DNA from: M3007 sp044347755
Lineage (GTDB): Bacteria; Bacteroidota; Bacteroidia; Chitinophagales; Saprospiraceae
Assembly: GCA_044347755.1 (NCBI GenBank)
Contig: JBIKUE010000010.1
Location: forward strand, 1 to 64,000
DNA length: 64,000 nt
Reading direction: 5' to 3'
Part shown: positions 36,064 through 44,405 of the stretch, piece after piece
Layout: every line of letters starts with the position of its first letter
How positions within the stretch are numbered: the first letter of the stretch is position 1
Notes under the pieces: generated by a model
The model's database searches: none
What the model was told of the DNA's origin: nothing
Seen by the model: the letters and a program-made list of their open reading frames with translations, nothing else
Program-made: the position numbers and the translations under genes

Positions 36064-36432
36064 ATGACACCAACTGAAGTAACCGCCATTTTTAAGATGC
36101 CAGGTGATAAACGCCTGGAGCATTTTTTGGATACGGTTTCCAAAAACAAAATGGCTTATGGCATATCTGACGATGAAGGCTGGGCATTGCTGGGCGATAA
36201 TGACGATACAGATATTTTGCCTTTTTTCCAGGCGCCTGAATTAGCAGAAGCCTTTCGGAAGTCTGCTGGCTTTGATGATTATGACGTGGAGGAAATTGAC
36301 TGGGAATTATTGATGGAATGGCTGCCCGAACTCGAAAGTGATGGCGCCATGGTGGCTGTTTGCCCCAATACCCGTTTTGAGGGTCCAATTGAAGAGCCTG
36401 GGCGATTATTGGCAGCCTTTAGTGGCAAATAA
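36064..36432 (+). CDS. DUF2750 protein, copy 2, in the nuo operon
   Basis: 122 residues from ATG 36064; an in-frame TTG at 36040 would add eight residues and is less likely. It shares with copy 1 the order YGISDDEGW (32-40), FFQAPELAEAF, VEEIDWELLMEWL and VAVCPNTRF. Very acidic. Function unknown. 84 bases separate it from nuoF, the longest gap in this part of the locus, with palindromes that could hold a separate control element. Confidence 0.78.
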   Translation: MTPTEVTAIFKMPGDKRLEHFLDTVSKNKMAYGISDDEGWALLGDNDDTDILPFFQAPELAEAFRKSAGFDDYDVEEIDWELLMEWLPELESDGAMVAVCPNTRFEGPIEEPGRLLAAFSGK

Positions 36433-36451
36433 AATCAACCTTTTATCATTT

Positions 36452-36499
36452 GATCGATCGTGAATATTCGATGCTGACGAACAGTTTATGAGAATATTC
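36452..36499 (+). repeat. Palindromes ahead of nuoF
   Basis: GATCGATC at 36452-36459 and two copies of GAATATTC at 36462-36469 and 36492-36499, exactly 30 bases apart, lie in the gap before nuoF. AACAGTTT also occurs twice (36480 and 36508). The spacing of about three helix turns is what a dimer-binding operator could look like, but short AT palindromes also arise by chance. Confidence 0.35.
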
Positions 36500-36516
36500 C
36501 TCTGAATAACAGTTTT

Positions 36517-37866
36517 ATGGGTCGTAAATTACTTTTGGAACACGCCCAGGTACCGGGCATCAACACCTACGAGGTGTACCGCAAACATGGCGGCTATCGC
36601 TCTGTAGAAAAGGCTCTGAAAACCATGTCGTCAGAAGATGTGGTAGAAGAAGTCAAAAAAAGCGGCTTGCGCGGTCGCGGAGGCGCAGGCTTCCCTACCG
36701 GCATGAAATGGTCGTTCCTGGCTAAGCCGGAAGGCGTTCCGCGCTATCTGGTTTGTAATGCGGATGAAAGCGAACCTGGCACCTTTAAGGATCGCTATCT
36801 GATGGAAAAAATCCCTCACCTTCTGGTGGAAGGAATGATCACCTCTTCCTATGCGCTCGGAGCAAATACTTCCTACATCTACATTCGAGGCGAATATTCC
36901 TGGATCCTTTTTATCCTGGAAAAGGCTATTGCGGAAGCTTATGCCAATGGTTGGCTGGGCAAAAACATCCTCGGCACTGGTTATAACCTTGACCTATTTG
37001 TCAATATTGGAGCCGGTGCATATATCTGTGGTGAAGAAACAGCCCTGATTGAAAGCCTGGAAGGAAAACGCGGTAATCCGCGCATCAAACCTCCGTTTCC
37101 TGCTGTAAAAGGACTGTGGCAGTGCCCTACTGTTGTTAATAACGTAGAAACCATCGCAGCGGTAGTGCCTATCGTTAACGATGGTGGCGAGGAATATGCC
37201 AAAATCGGAATAGGAAAGAGTACCGGTACCAAACTCATCAGCGCCAGCGGAAATATCAACAAGCCTGGCGTTTACGAGATTGAAATGAATATCTCGGTAG
37301 AAGAGTTCATTTATTCTGATGAATGGTGTGGTGGTATCAAAAACGGCAAAAAGCTTAAAGCTTGCGTGCCAGGGGGATCTTCCGTTCCCATTCTGCCACA
37401 CTTCCTCGTGTGCAAAACCGCCAACGGCGAAAACCGTATGATGACCTACGAAAGCCTGGCAGATGGCGGCTTCGCCACAGGTTCCATGCTGGGTTCTGGC
37501 GGCTTCATTGTGTACGACGAAGACCAGTGTATTGTGCGCAATACCTGGAACTTCAGTCGCTTTTACGCCCATGAAAGTTGTGGCCAGTGTTCTCCTTGCC
37601 GGGAAGGCACCGGTTGGATGGAAAAAGTGCTGCATCGCCTTGAAAACGGCGGCGGCAAAATGAGCGACATCGACCTGCTGGTAGATGTGGCCAAAAAAAT
37701 TGAAGGAAATACCATTTGCCCGCTCGGCGATGCCGCGGCATGGCCAGTTAGCGCCGCTATTCGTCACTTCCGCGAGGAATTCGAATGGCACGTAAACGAG
37801 CCCCGGGCTGCCATGGAGCGGAATTATGGGTTGGTGACGGAGAAAACGTTTGCACCTGCATCCTAA
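36517..37866 (+). CDS. nuoF: NADH-quinone oxidoreductase subunit F
   Basis: 449 residues (51-kDa subunit), which binds NADH, FMN and 4Fe-4S cluster N3. FMN/NADH motifs: GLRGRGGAGFPTGMKWSF (about 50-67) and GAGAYICGEETALIESLEGK (about 166-185). Cluster ligands: ESCGQCSPCREGTGWM (about 351-366) and the distant cysteine in NTICPLGDAAAWP. The residues are complete. nuoG follows after 23 bases. Confidence 0.98.
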   Translation: MGRKLLLEHAQVPGINTYEVYRKHGGYRSVEKALKTMSSEDVVEEVKKSGLRGRGGAGFPTGMKWSFLAKPEGVPRYLVCNADESEPGTFKDRYLMEKIPHLLVEGMITSSYALGANTSYIYIRGEYSWILFILEKAIAEAYANGWLGKNILGTGYNLDLFVNIGAGAYICGEETALIESLEGKRGNPRIKPPFPAVKGLWQCPTVVNNVETIAAVVPIVNDGGEEYAKIGIGKSTGTKLISASGNINKPGVYEIEMNISVEEFIYSDEWCGGIKNGKKLKACVPGGSSVPILPHFLVCKTANGENRMMTYESLADGGFATGSMLGSGGFIVYDEDQCIVRNTWNFSRFYAHESCGQCSPCREGTGWMEKVLHRLENGGGKMSDIDLLVDVAKKIEGNTICPLGDAAAWPVSAAIRHFREEFEWHVNEPRAAMERNYGLVTEKTFAPAS

Positions 37867-37889
37867 GTTAAGTTAAAAAACATCGATCA

Positions 37890-38822
37890 ATGCCAATAGT
37901 CACCATAGACGGACAAACCATTGAGGTTGCAGAAGGCACCACCATTCTGAATGCTGCCCGCCAGATCGGCGGTGAGCTGGTGCCCCCTGCCATGTGCTAT
38001 TATTCCACGCTGAAAGGCTCGGGCGGTAAATGCCGCACCTGCTTAGTGCGGGTTACCAAAGGCTCCGAAAAAGATCCACGCCCCATGCCTAAGCTGGTGG
38101 CCTCCTGCCAAACCATGGTTATGGATGGCATGGAAGTAGCCAGCAAAAGTGATCAGAGCGTGGTGGATGCCCGCGCTGCAGTAACCGAATTTCTGCTGAT
38201 CAATCACCCGCTTGACTGCCCTATATGCGATCAGGCTGGAGAATGTCACTTGCAGGATCTGGCTTTTGAGCACGGCAAATCCAATACCCGATATGAATTT
38301 GAGCGTCGGACCTTCGAGAAAATCGATATTGGCCCGTATATCAAACTGCACATGACGCGCTGTATTATGTGTTTCCGCTGCGTTTTCACGGCCCAGCAAT
38401 TGTGCCCTGAACGCGTACACGGTATCATCAATCGCGGCGATCACGCTGAGATCAGCACTTTCATTGAGAAATCAATCGACAGTGAATTCAGCGGCAACGT
38501 GATTGACGTTTGTCCGGTTGGCGCTCTGACGGATCGTACTTTCCGTTTCAAGAGTCGAGTGTGGTTCCTCAATCCAATGGATGCCCATCGTGATTGTCCT
38601 ACCTGCTCGGGGAAAGCAGTTGCATGGATGTATGGAGGCGAAATCTATCGTGTTACAGCACGCAAGGACAAATACGGCGAGGTACATGATTTCATCTGCA
38701 ACACCTGTCGTTTTGAGAAAAAGGGCAAAGGCGACTGGACCATTGAAGGACCGCGTGATTTGGATCGTCACTCTGTGATTTCTCAAAACCACTATGAACA
38801 CGGAGAAAAAACAGTGGTGTAA
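37890..38822 (+). CDS. nuoG: NADH-quinone oxidoreductase subunit G, short form
   Basis: 310 residues. It carries the 2Fe-2S site (Cys36, Cys48, Cys51, Cys73), the histidine-ligated 4Fe-4S site HPLDCPICDQAGEC (His106, Cys110, Cys113, Cys119), a third cluster (CIMCFRC at 158-164 with DVCPVGAL near 208), and the start of the next domain (CPTC at 236-239, CNTCRF near 272). The large molybdopterin-oxidoreductase-like domain of the usual 680-900 residue NuoG is absent. The stop is clean and the gene is intact, and short NuoG is typical of Bacteroidota, so this is not a truncation. The stop overlaps the next ATG. Confidence 0.93.
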   Translation: MPIVTIDGQTIEVAEGTTILNAARQIGGELVPPAMCYYSTLKGSGGKCRTCLVRVTKGSEKDPRPMPKLVASCQTMVMDGMEVASKSDQSVVDARAAVTEFLLINHPLDCPICDQAGECHLQDLAFEHGKSNTRYEFERRTFEKIDIGPYIKLHMTRCIMCFRCVFTAQQLCPERVHGIINRGDHAEISTFIEKSIDSEFSGNVIDVCPVGALTDRTFRFKSRVWFLNPMDAHRDCPTCSGKAVAWMYGGEIYRVTARKDKYGEVHDFICNTCRFEKKGKGDWTIEGPRDLDRHSVISQNHYEHGEKTVV

Positions 38823-39736
38823 TGCATAAAAAATGGCTCCATGGCATTTTGTGTGTATGCTTGGCCATTCAGGCGCATGCGCAAAACAGGGCAGAATTGC
38901 CCACAGTTGACTGCGGACATTTTCAACGTGCAGAGTGGTTTGAATCTGAATTTGTAGATGCCCGCCATGTAGATGTATGGTTGCCTGAAGGATACGATGG
39001 AAACAAAAAGTACCCGGTTCTTTACATGCATGACGGACAAATGCTATTCGATAGCAGTAAAGCCTGGAATAAGCAGGCTTGGGATGTTGACGATGTGATG
39101 TGCCGTATGAACAAGGAAAAGCAAATCAGGGAGTGTATCGTAGTGGGTATTTGGAATAATGGGGCAAAAAGGGCCAGTGAGTACATCCCGCAAAAGGCTG
39201 TAGATGGAGGAAGTGACGAGGTGAAAAAACTGGCGAACGAAAGAACCAACGGCTTATATTTAGCCGATAACTATTTGAAGTTCATTGTTTTAGAGCTTAA
39301 ACCCGAGATCGACAAAGTGCTTCCTACCCTGTCGGATCCTGCCAATACCTTTATTGCGGGCTCCAGTATGGGAGGGTTGATCTCACTTTACGCTATTTGT
39401 GAGTATCCGGAAATTTTCGGTGGCGCGGCTTGCCTGTCCACCCACTGGACCGGGATTTACACCAATGAAAACAACCCAATACCTCAGGCGCTTATGAACT
39501 ATCTGAAGCAAAAGTTGCCGAGTCCCAAAAACCATAAGATTTACTTCGATCATGGAACCACCACCTTGGACAGTTTATATGGCCAATGGCAGGTAATGGT
39601 TGATGAGATCATGAAACAAAATGGATACGGAAACGGACAATGGGTGACCAAAGTTTTTGAAGGCGCCCCACATACTGAAAAAGCCTGGGGGGAGCGGCTA
39701 CATATTCCGTTGATGTTTTTGCTTAAACCTGAATAA
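38822..39736 (+). CDS. Secreted alpha/beta-fold esterase inserted in the nuo operon
   Basis: 304 residues. Signal peptide 1-20 (ends AIQAHA). An esterase D/enterochelin-esterase-like fold: VDVWLPEGYDGNKKYPVLYM (about 50-69), oxyanion region HDGQMLFD, nucleophile Ser182 in AGSSMGGLISLY, acid probably in YFDHGTTTLD, and histidine in APHTEKAW. All catalytic residues seem present. It should cleave esters in the periplasm or outside. Its ATG overlaps the nuoG stop in TAATG, so translation is coupled, and nuoH starts 41 bases after its stop. No role in complex I is known. Confidence 0.85.
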   Translation: MHKKWLHGILCVCLAIQAHAQNRAELPTVDCGHFQRAEWFESEFVDARHVDVWLPEGYDGNKKYPVLYMHDGQMLFDSSKAWNKQAWDVDDVMCRMNKEKQIRECIVVGIWNNGAKRASEYIPQKAVDGGSDEVKKLANERTNGLYLADNYLKFIVLELKPEIDKVLPTLSDPANTFIAGSSMGGLISLYAICEYPEIFGGAACLSTHWTGIYTNENNPIPQALMNYLKQKLPSPKNHKIYFDHGTTTLDSLYGQWQVMVDEIMKQNGYGNGQWVTKVFEGAPHTEKAWGERLHIPLMFLLKPE

Positions 39737-39777
39737 TGACCATCATTTCTGCCTCAAAAAAACCATTATAACCGAAC

Positions 39778-40809
39778 ATGACCGCATTATTACTTTTCAG
39801 CCTGGGCTTTATCATCGAAAAAGCCACACTCATACTGGTGTTGTTCCTGGTAACCCTTGGGGTTGCAGCATACGCCACTTATGGTGAACGTAAAATAGCC
39901 GCTTTCTTCCAGGATCGTCTGGGGCCAAGCAATGCCGGCCCGTGGGGACTTTTACAGCCTATTGCTGACGGCGTGAAAATGTTTACCAAGGAAGACTTTA
40001 TTCCCAACCAGTCGGAGCGCTGGATTTATATCCTTGCGCCGGGAGCCTTCATATTTGTGGCATTAATGGCTTCTGCGGTAATACCGTGGGGCACTACGCT
40101 CACATTAGGTGGTTTGAACTGGAACCTCCAGGTAGCTGATCTTAACATCGGTATTCTGTATGTGGTTGGTTTGGCCTCCCTGGGTGTTTATGGTATCATG
40201 CTGGGTGGTTGGTCTTCCAACAACAAATTCTCCTTATATGGCGCCATCCGGGCAAGTTCCCAGATGATTTCTTACGAATTGGCCATGGGTCTTTCCCTGA
40301 TTGCTATCGTAATGCTGAGTGGCTCCCTGAGTCTGCGTACCATCATTGAGCAACAATCAGACATGTGGAATGTGGTGTATCAACCATTGGGATTCATTTT
40401 GTTCCTGACCTGCTCGCTGGCTGAATGTAACCGTGCTCCATTCGACATGGCTGAATGCGAAACTGAATTGATAGGCGGTTACCATACGGAGTACAGCTCG
40501 ATGAAACTGGGCTTCTTCCTTTTTGCTGAGTACATCAACATGTTCATTTCCTGTACAGTGATTTCCTGCCTTTATTTTGGAGGATACCACTTTCCTGGTC
40601 TGGATCCGAATTGGCTTGGAGGCTTGATGGGCCCAATCGTTTTGCTGAGCAAATCCTTCTTTTTCATTTTTGTTTTCATGTGGATTCGCTGGACACTCCC
40701 GCGTTTCCGTTATGATCAGCTCATGCACCTGGGTTGGAAATCCCTCATCCCTTTGGCTATTCTGAATATGCTGCTGACTGGCGCAGGGATTTTGTATTTT
40801 GGAGAATAA
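39778..40809 (+). CDS. nuoH: NADH-quinone oxidoreductase subunit H
   Basis: 343 residues with eight to nine helices. This membrane subunit forms the quinone entry channel. QDRLGPSNAGPWGLLQPIAD (about 40-59) with KMFTKEDFIP, and CNRAPFDMAECETELIGGYH (about 219-238) are the conserved loops. It follows the inserted esterase gene. Confidence 0.97.
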   Translation: MTALLLFSLGFIIEKATLILVLFLVTLGVAAYATYGERKIAAFFQDRLGPSNAGPWGLLQPIADGVKMFTKEDFIPNQSERWIYILAPGAFIFVALMASAVIPWGTTLTLGGLNWNLQVADLNIGILYVVGLASLGVYGIMLGGWSSNNKFSLYGAIRASSQMISYELAMGLSLIAIVMLSGSLSLRTIIEQQSDMWNVVYQPLGFILFLTCSLAECNRAPFDMAECETELIGGYHTEYSSMKLGFFLFAEYINMFISCTVISCLYFGGYHFPGLDPNWLGGLMGPIVLLSKSFFFIFVFMWIRWTLPRFRYDQLMHLGWKSLIPLAILNMLLTGAGILYFGE

Positions 40810-40839
40810 TTGAATCCGGACGACCATCAGGGCGACCAC

Positions 40840-40876
40840 AAGGGGCGCCCCTTCAAACCGGCGGCTAAACCCGCCG
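40840..40876 (+). repeat. Two palindromes between nuoH and nuoI
   Basis: AAGGGGCGCCCCTT (40840-40853) is a perfect 14-base palindrome, and CGGCGG-CTAAAC-CCGCCG (40859-40876) is a 6-bp hairpin. Neither is followed by a T run, so they are not simple terminators. They may be an RNA processing or stability element in the 109-base gap. Confidence 0.45.
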
Positions 40877-40918
40877 ATACATCAAACCCTTCAAACCACA
40901 TCAAACGATTTCTATTCT

Positions 40919-41458
40919 ATGCAACTCACACAGCGTTCGAAAAACGTAGTTAATAAGGAAATGACCTTTATGGAGCGCATTTATTTGCCTGCGATCCTGA
41001 AAGGTATGTGGACCACTCTGAAACACTTTTTCCGCAAGTCCAACACTGTTTCTTATCCAAAGGAAACCAGGCCATTTGCTCCGGTTTACCGTGGCTGGCA
41101 CGTACTGAAGCGTGATGAACAGGGCAGGGAAAACTGTACCGCCTGCGGTTTGTGTGCCGTAGCGTGTCCGGCAGAAGCCATCACCATGGAAGCTGCGGAG
41201 CGCCAAAAAGGAGAAGAGAACCTGTACCGGGAAGAGAAATACGCAGCTGTGTATGAAATCAACATGCTGCGCTGCATTTTCTGCGGATTGTGCGAGGAAG
41301 CTTGTCCTAAAGAGGCTATCTTCCTTACAGACCGCATTGTACCCAGCGATTACGTTCGCCAAAACTTTGTTTTTGGCAAAGATTTGCTGGTAGAAGGCGT
41401 GGAGCCTGAAAAGCGCATTGATGTAACCAAACGCCAAAAACACATAACGGAAGCATAA
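40919..41458 (+). CDS. nuoI: NADH-quinone oxidoreductase subunit I
   Basis: 179 residues. Two 4Fe-4S motifs CTACGLCAVACPAEAI (about 74-89) and CIFCGLCEEACPKEAI (about 119-134) hold clusters N6a and N6b. An amphipathic N-terminal helix binds the membrane arm. Length and residues are normal. Confidence 0.97.
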   Translation: MQLTQRSKNVVNKEMTFMERIYLPAILKGMWTTLKHFFRKSNTVSYPKETRPFAPVYRGWHVLKRDEQGRENCTACGLCAVACPAEAITMEAAERQKGEENLYREEKYAAVYEINMLRCIFCGLCEEACPKEAIFLTDRIVPSDYVRQNFVFGKDLLVEGVEPEKRIDVTKRQKHITEA

Positions 41459-41532
41459 AAAAACGATGAGGCGATGAACGACGATAAGATTGTCGTTCGA
41501 CTGTTCTTGTTTAATGGACCTAATTTAAGATA

Positions 41533-42033
41533 ATGGCACAATACCTATTTCTAACCCTGGCTGCCCTTTCCATTCTGTCTGCACTTGGAATGGTGTTTTC
41601 CCGTAATCCGGTGCACAGCGTGTTGTATCTCATTTTCACCTTTTTCTGCATAGCCGGGCAGTACATTCTGTTGAATGCTCAATTTCTTGCGGTGGTCCAC
41701 ATCATCGTTTATGCTGGCGCCATCATGGTACTTTTCCTCTTTGTATTGATGTTGCTTAACCTCAACAAAGATACAGAGCCCCAGAAGTCTACCATTTGGC
41801 GGATAACTGCTGGAATTGCCGCTGGAATGTTGCTTGTTACACTTGTTGGTGCACTCCGTGGCGGCATTCAGTTGGCAGTACCAGAAGCTTCCAACACTCA
41901 GGTAGGATTGGTAGAAAACCTGGGTAAAGTACTATTCACCGATTTCGTGGTGCCTTTTGAAATTGCCGGCATCCTGTTCCTGGCCGCTATGGTAGGTGCA
42001 GTACTGGTAGGTAAACGAGATATTCAACTTTGA
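41533..42033 (+). CDS. nuoJ: NADH-quinone oxidoreductase subunit J
   Basis: 166 residues with five membrane helices. FSRNPVHSVLYLIFTFFCIA (about 17-36) and VHIIVYAGAIMVLFLFVLML (about 51-70, the helix with the pi-bulge in NuoJ) identify it. It belongs to the proton-pumping membrane arm. Confidence 0.96.
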   Translation: MAQYLFLTLAALSILSALGMVFSRNPVHSVLYLIFTFFCIAGQYILLNAQFLAVVHIIVYAGAIMVLFLFVLMLLNLNKDTEPQKSTIWRITAGIAAGMLLVTLVGALRGGIQLAVPEASNTQVGLVENLGKVLFTDFVVPFEIAGILFLAAMVGAVLVGKRDIQL

Positions 42034-42069
42034 TTATTACTGCTTTGGCAGACTTAATACGTTGCAACC

Positions 42070-42390
42070 ATGCTTGAAACTGTTAGAACCATTCCTATTG
42101 ACTACTATGTGTACCTGAGTACCATCCTTTTTGTGATTGGTGTATTCGGGGTACTCACACGCCGAAACGCCATTGTGGTATTGATGTGTGTGGAATTGAT
42201 GCTCAATGCCGTGAACCTGCTTCTGGCTGCATTCTCAACTTATCTTTCTGATGCGCAAGGACAAATCATGGTATTTTTCATCATGGTGGTAGCTGCTGCA
42301 GAAGCGGCGGTTGGCCTGGGAATTCTGGTTATGATTTACCGGAACACCAAAAGCACGGATATTTCATTGCTGGACAACCTTAGAAATTAA
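42070..42390 (+). CDS. nuoK: NADH-quinone oxidoreductase subunit K
   Basis: 106 residues with three helices. The two conserved membrane glutamates for proton transfer are in CVELMLNAVNLLL (about Glu38) and VVAAAEAAVGLGI (about Glu74). Normal length and sequence. Confidence 0.97.
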   Translation: MLETVRTIPIDYYVYLSTILFVIGVFGVLTRRNAIVVLMCVELMLNAVNLLLAAFSTYLSDAQGQIMVFFIMVVAAAEAAVGLGILVMIYRNTKSTDISLLDNLRN

Positions 42391-42458
42391 CGGATATCTC
42401 CTGTTGGTACATTTAGCCATGTGCCGGACTGTGAAGATTGTTTATCGTTCAAGATATT

Positions 42459-44345
42459 ATGAACCAACTCATACCACTTATCCCCTTTCTGCCATTGATC
42501 GGTTTTGCGATCAACGGTTTGTTTGGCAGCCGGCTTAGCAAAACAGCGGTTGGCATTATCGGCTCGGGGGCATTGCTTGTTTCTTTCCTGTTAAGCCTTA
42601 TGGCTTTCAATCAGGTAGCAGCCAGCGGTGCAATTCAAATTAACCTTTACCAGTTTTTATCCGTTGGAAACCTGTCTGCCAATTTTGGTTTCCTGGTAGA
42701 TCAACTGTCTGTATGGATGATGTTGATCGTTACAGGTGTAGGTTTCCTGATTCATGTGTATAGCATAGGTTATATGCATGATGATGCAGGATTCTGGAAG
42801 TTTTTTGCGTACCTGAATCTGTTCATTTTTTCCATGTTGCTGCTCATTATGGGCGACAATCTGCTGATGTTATTCTTTGGCTGGGAAGGTGTCGGTTTAT
42901 GCTCTTATCTGTTGATCGGCTTTTGGTATACCAACCGTGAATATGGAAAGGCAGCGCGTAAAGCATTCATTATGAACCGCATAGGCGACCTTGGCTTGTT
43001 GCTGGGCATGTTCATGATCTTTCAGCAATTTGGCACACTTACCTATTCAGAAATCTTTGCAGCGCTCCCAAACATCCGATTAGAGGCAGGAGTTGTGACG
43101 CTGATCTGTATGTTGCTGTTTATTGGCGCCATGGGTAAAAGCGCCCAAATTCCATTGTACACCTGGCTTCCAGATGCTATGGCCGGCCCAACTCCGGTTT
43201 CGGCGCTTATCCACGCGGCCACCATGGTGACGGCCGGTGTGTATCTAGTAGCGCGTTTCAATCCTTTATACAATCTGTCCCCCGATGCCATGCATTTTGT
43301 GGCTATTGTGGGTTTGATTACCTGCATTTTTGCTGCGATTATTGGATTGCGACAAAACGATATCAAGAAGGTACTGGCATACTCCACGGTTTCCCAGCTT
43401 GGTTTAATGTTTGTAGCATTGGGCATGGGCGCCTACGCGAGCGCGATGTTTCATGTTACCACGCACGCCTTCTTCAAAGCCTTGTTGTTTCTTGGCGCAG
43501 GCTCCGTGATTCACGGTATGGGCAACGAACAGGATATCCGCAAAATGGGTGGCTTGCGCAAAGCTATGCCGGTTACTTTCTGGGTGTTCCTGATTGGCAC
43601 CATGGCCATTTCTGGCTTCCCGTTCCTCTCCGGTTTCTTCTCCAAGGATGAAATTTTTGCTTACACCTATGCACATGGCGGAGTCATTTGGTGGGCATTG
43701 GCTAGCTTAGGCGCCGTGCTCACGGCCATTTACATGTGCCGTCTGCTGTTTGTAACCTTTTTCGGAAGTTTCCGCGGCACCCATGAACAAGAGCACCATT
43801 TGCATGAAAGTCCGAAGATCATGACCATTCCATTGATCATCCTTGCGGTGCTGTCTATTGCGGGTGGTTTTCTGAATACGCCACACTTCATGCACCTTGG
43901 CAACGATCAATGGCTTGCACACTGGTTCAATGCTGTCATTCCAATGAGTGAAATGCACCTGGATGCCAGCACGGAATGGCTCCTGATGGGCTTCACCACC
44001 TCTCTGGCTTTGGTCATCATTGTGGTTTCCTATTTTATTTATGGTAAAACCTCTAATCTGCCTGTGACAGACGAAGCTCAGACCGGGCTTACCAGAGTAA
44101 TTGCCAATAAGTTCTATGTGGATGAGTTGTATGATTTCCTGTTCGTCCGCCCTGTGGAAAAGTTATCCAAACTCTTCCATTACTACGTGGATATTCAGGG
44201 TATTGACGGTATCGTGAACGGGTTTGCCACCGGGGTACAGCGTATAGGCGCTCAGGTGCGTAAACTTCAAAACGGGAATATTGAATATTATCTGTTAGGT
44301 ATGGTGGCAGGCGCCATCCTGCTGATGCTCACATTCTGGGCATAA
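42459..44345 (+). CDS. nuoL: NADH-quinone oxidoreductase subunit L
   Basis: 628 residues from ATG 42459; an upstream in-frame TTG is unlikely. It is the large antiporter-like subunit with about sixteen helices and the long lateral helix. FFGWEGVGLCSYLLIGFW (about 141-158) has the key glutamate, ARKAFIMNRIGD follows, and HAATMVTAGVYLVAR (about 255-269) with KVLAYSTVSQLG are in place. It pumps protons at the far end of the membrane arm. Confidence 0.97.
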   Translation: MNQLIPLIPFLPLIGFAINGLFGSRLSKTAVGIIGSGALLVSFLLSLMAFNQVAASGAIQINLYQFLSVGNLSANFGFLVDQLSVWMMLIVTGVGFLIHVYSIGYMHDDAGFWKFFAYLNLFIFSMLLLIMGDNLLMLFFGWEGVGLCSYLLIGFWYTNREYGKAARKAFIMNRIGDLGLLLGMFMIFQQFGTLTYSEIFAALPNIRLEAGVVTLICMLLFIGAMGKSAQIPLYTWLPDAMAGPTPVSALIHAATMVTAGVYLVARFNPLYNLSPDAMHFVAIVGLITCIFAAIIGLRQNDIKKVLAYSTVSQLGLMFVALGMGAYASAMFHVTTHAFFKALLFLGAGSVIHGMGNEQDIRKMGGLRKAMPVTFWVFLIGTMAISGFPFLSGFFSKDEIFAYTYAHGGVIWWALASLGAVLTAIYMCRLLFVTFFGSFRGTHEQEHHLHESPKIMTIPLIILAVLSIAGGFLNTPHFMHLGNDQWLAHWFNAVIPMSEMHLDASTEWLLMGFTTSLALVIIVVSYFIYGKTSNLPVTDEAQTGLTRVIANKFYVDELYDFLFVRPVEKLSKLFHYYVDIQGIDGIVNGFATGVQRIGAQVRKLQNGNIEYYLLGMVAGAILLMLTFWA

Positions 44346-44405
44346 ACAGCAGTATTTGGAGGACAACCCTGAAACGACCCTTTTACAAACAAGAAAGACT
44401 GACGA

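Noticed and set aside
36994..37791. Long open frame antisense to nuoF (265 codons)
   Set aside because: It mirrors the codon pattern of nuoF and shows no domain; a shadow frame.
37890..38822. nuoG as a truncated pseudogene
   Set aside because: The frame is intact, all iron-sulfur ligands are present, and the short form is usual in Bacteroidota.
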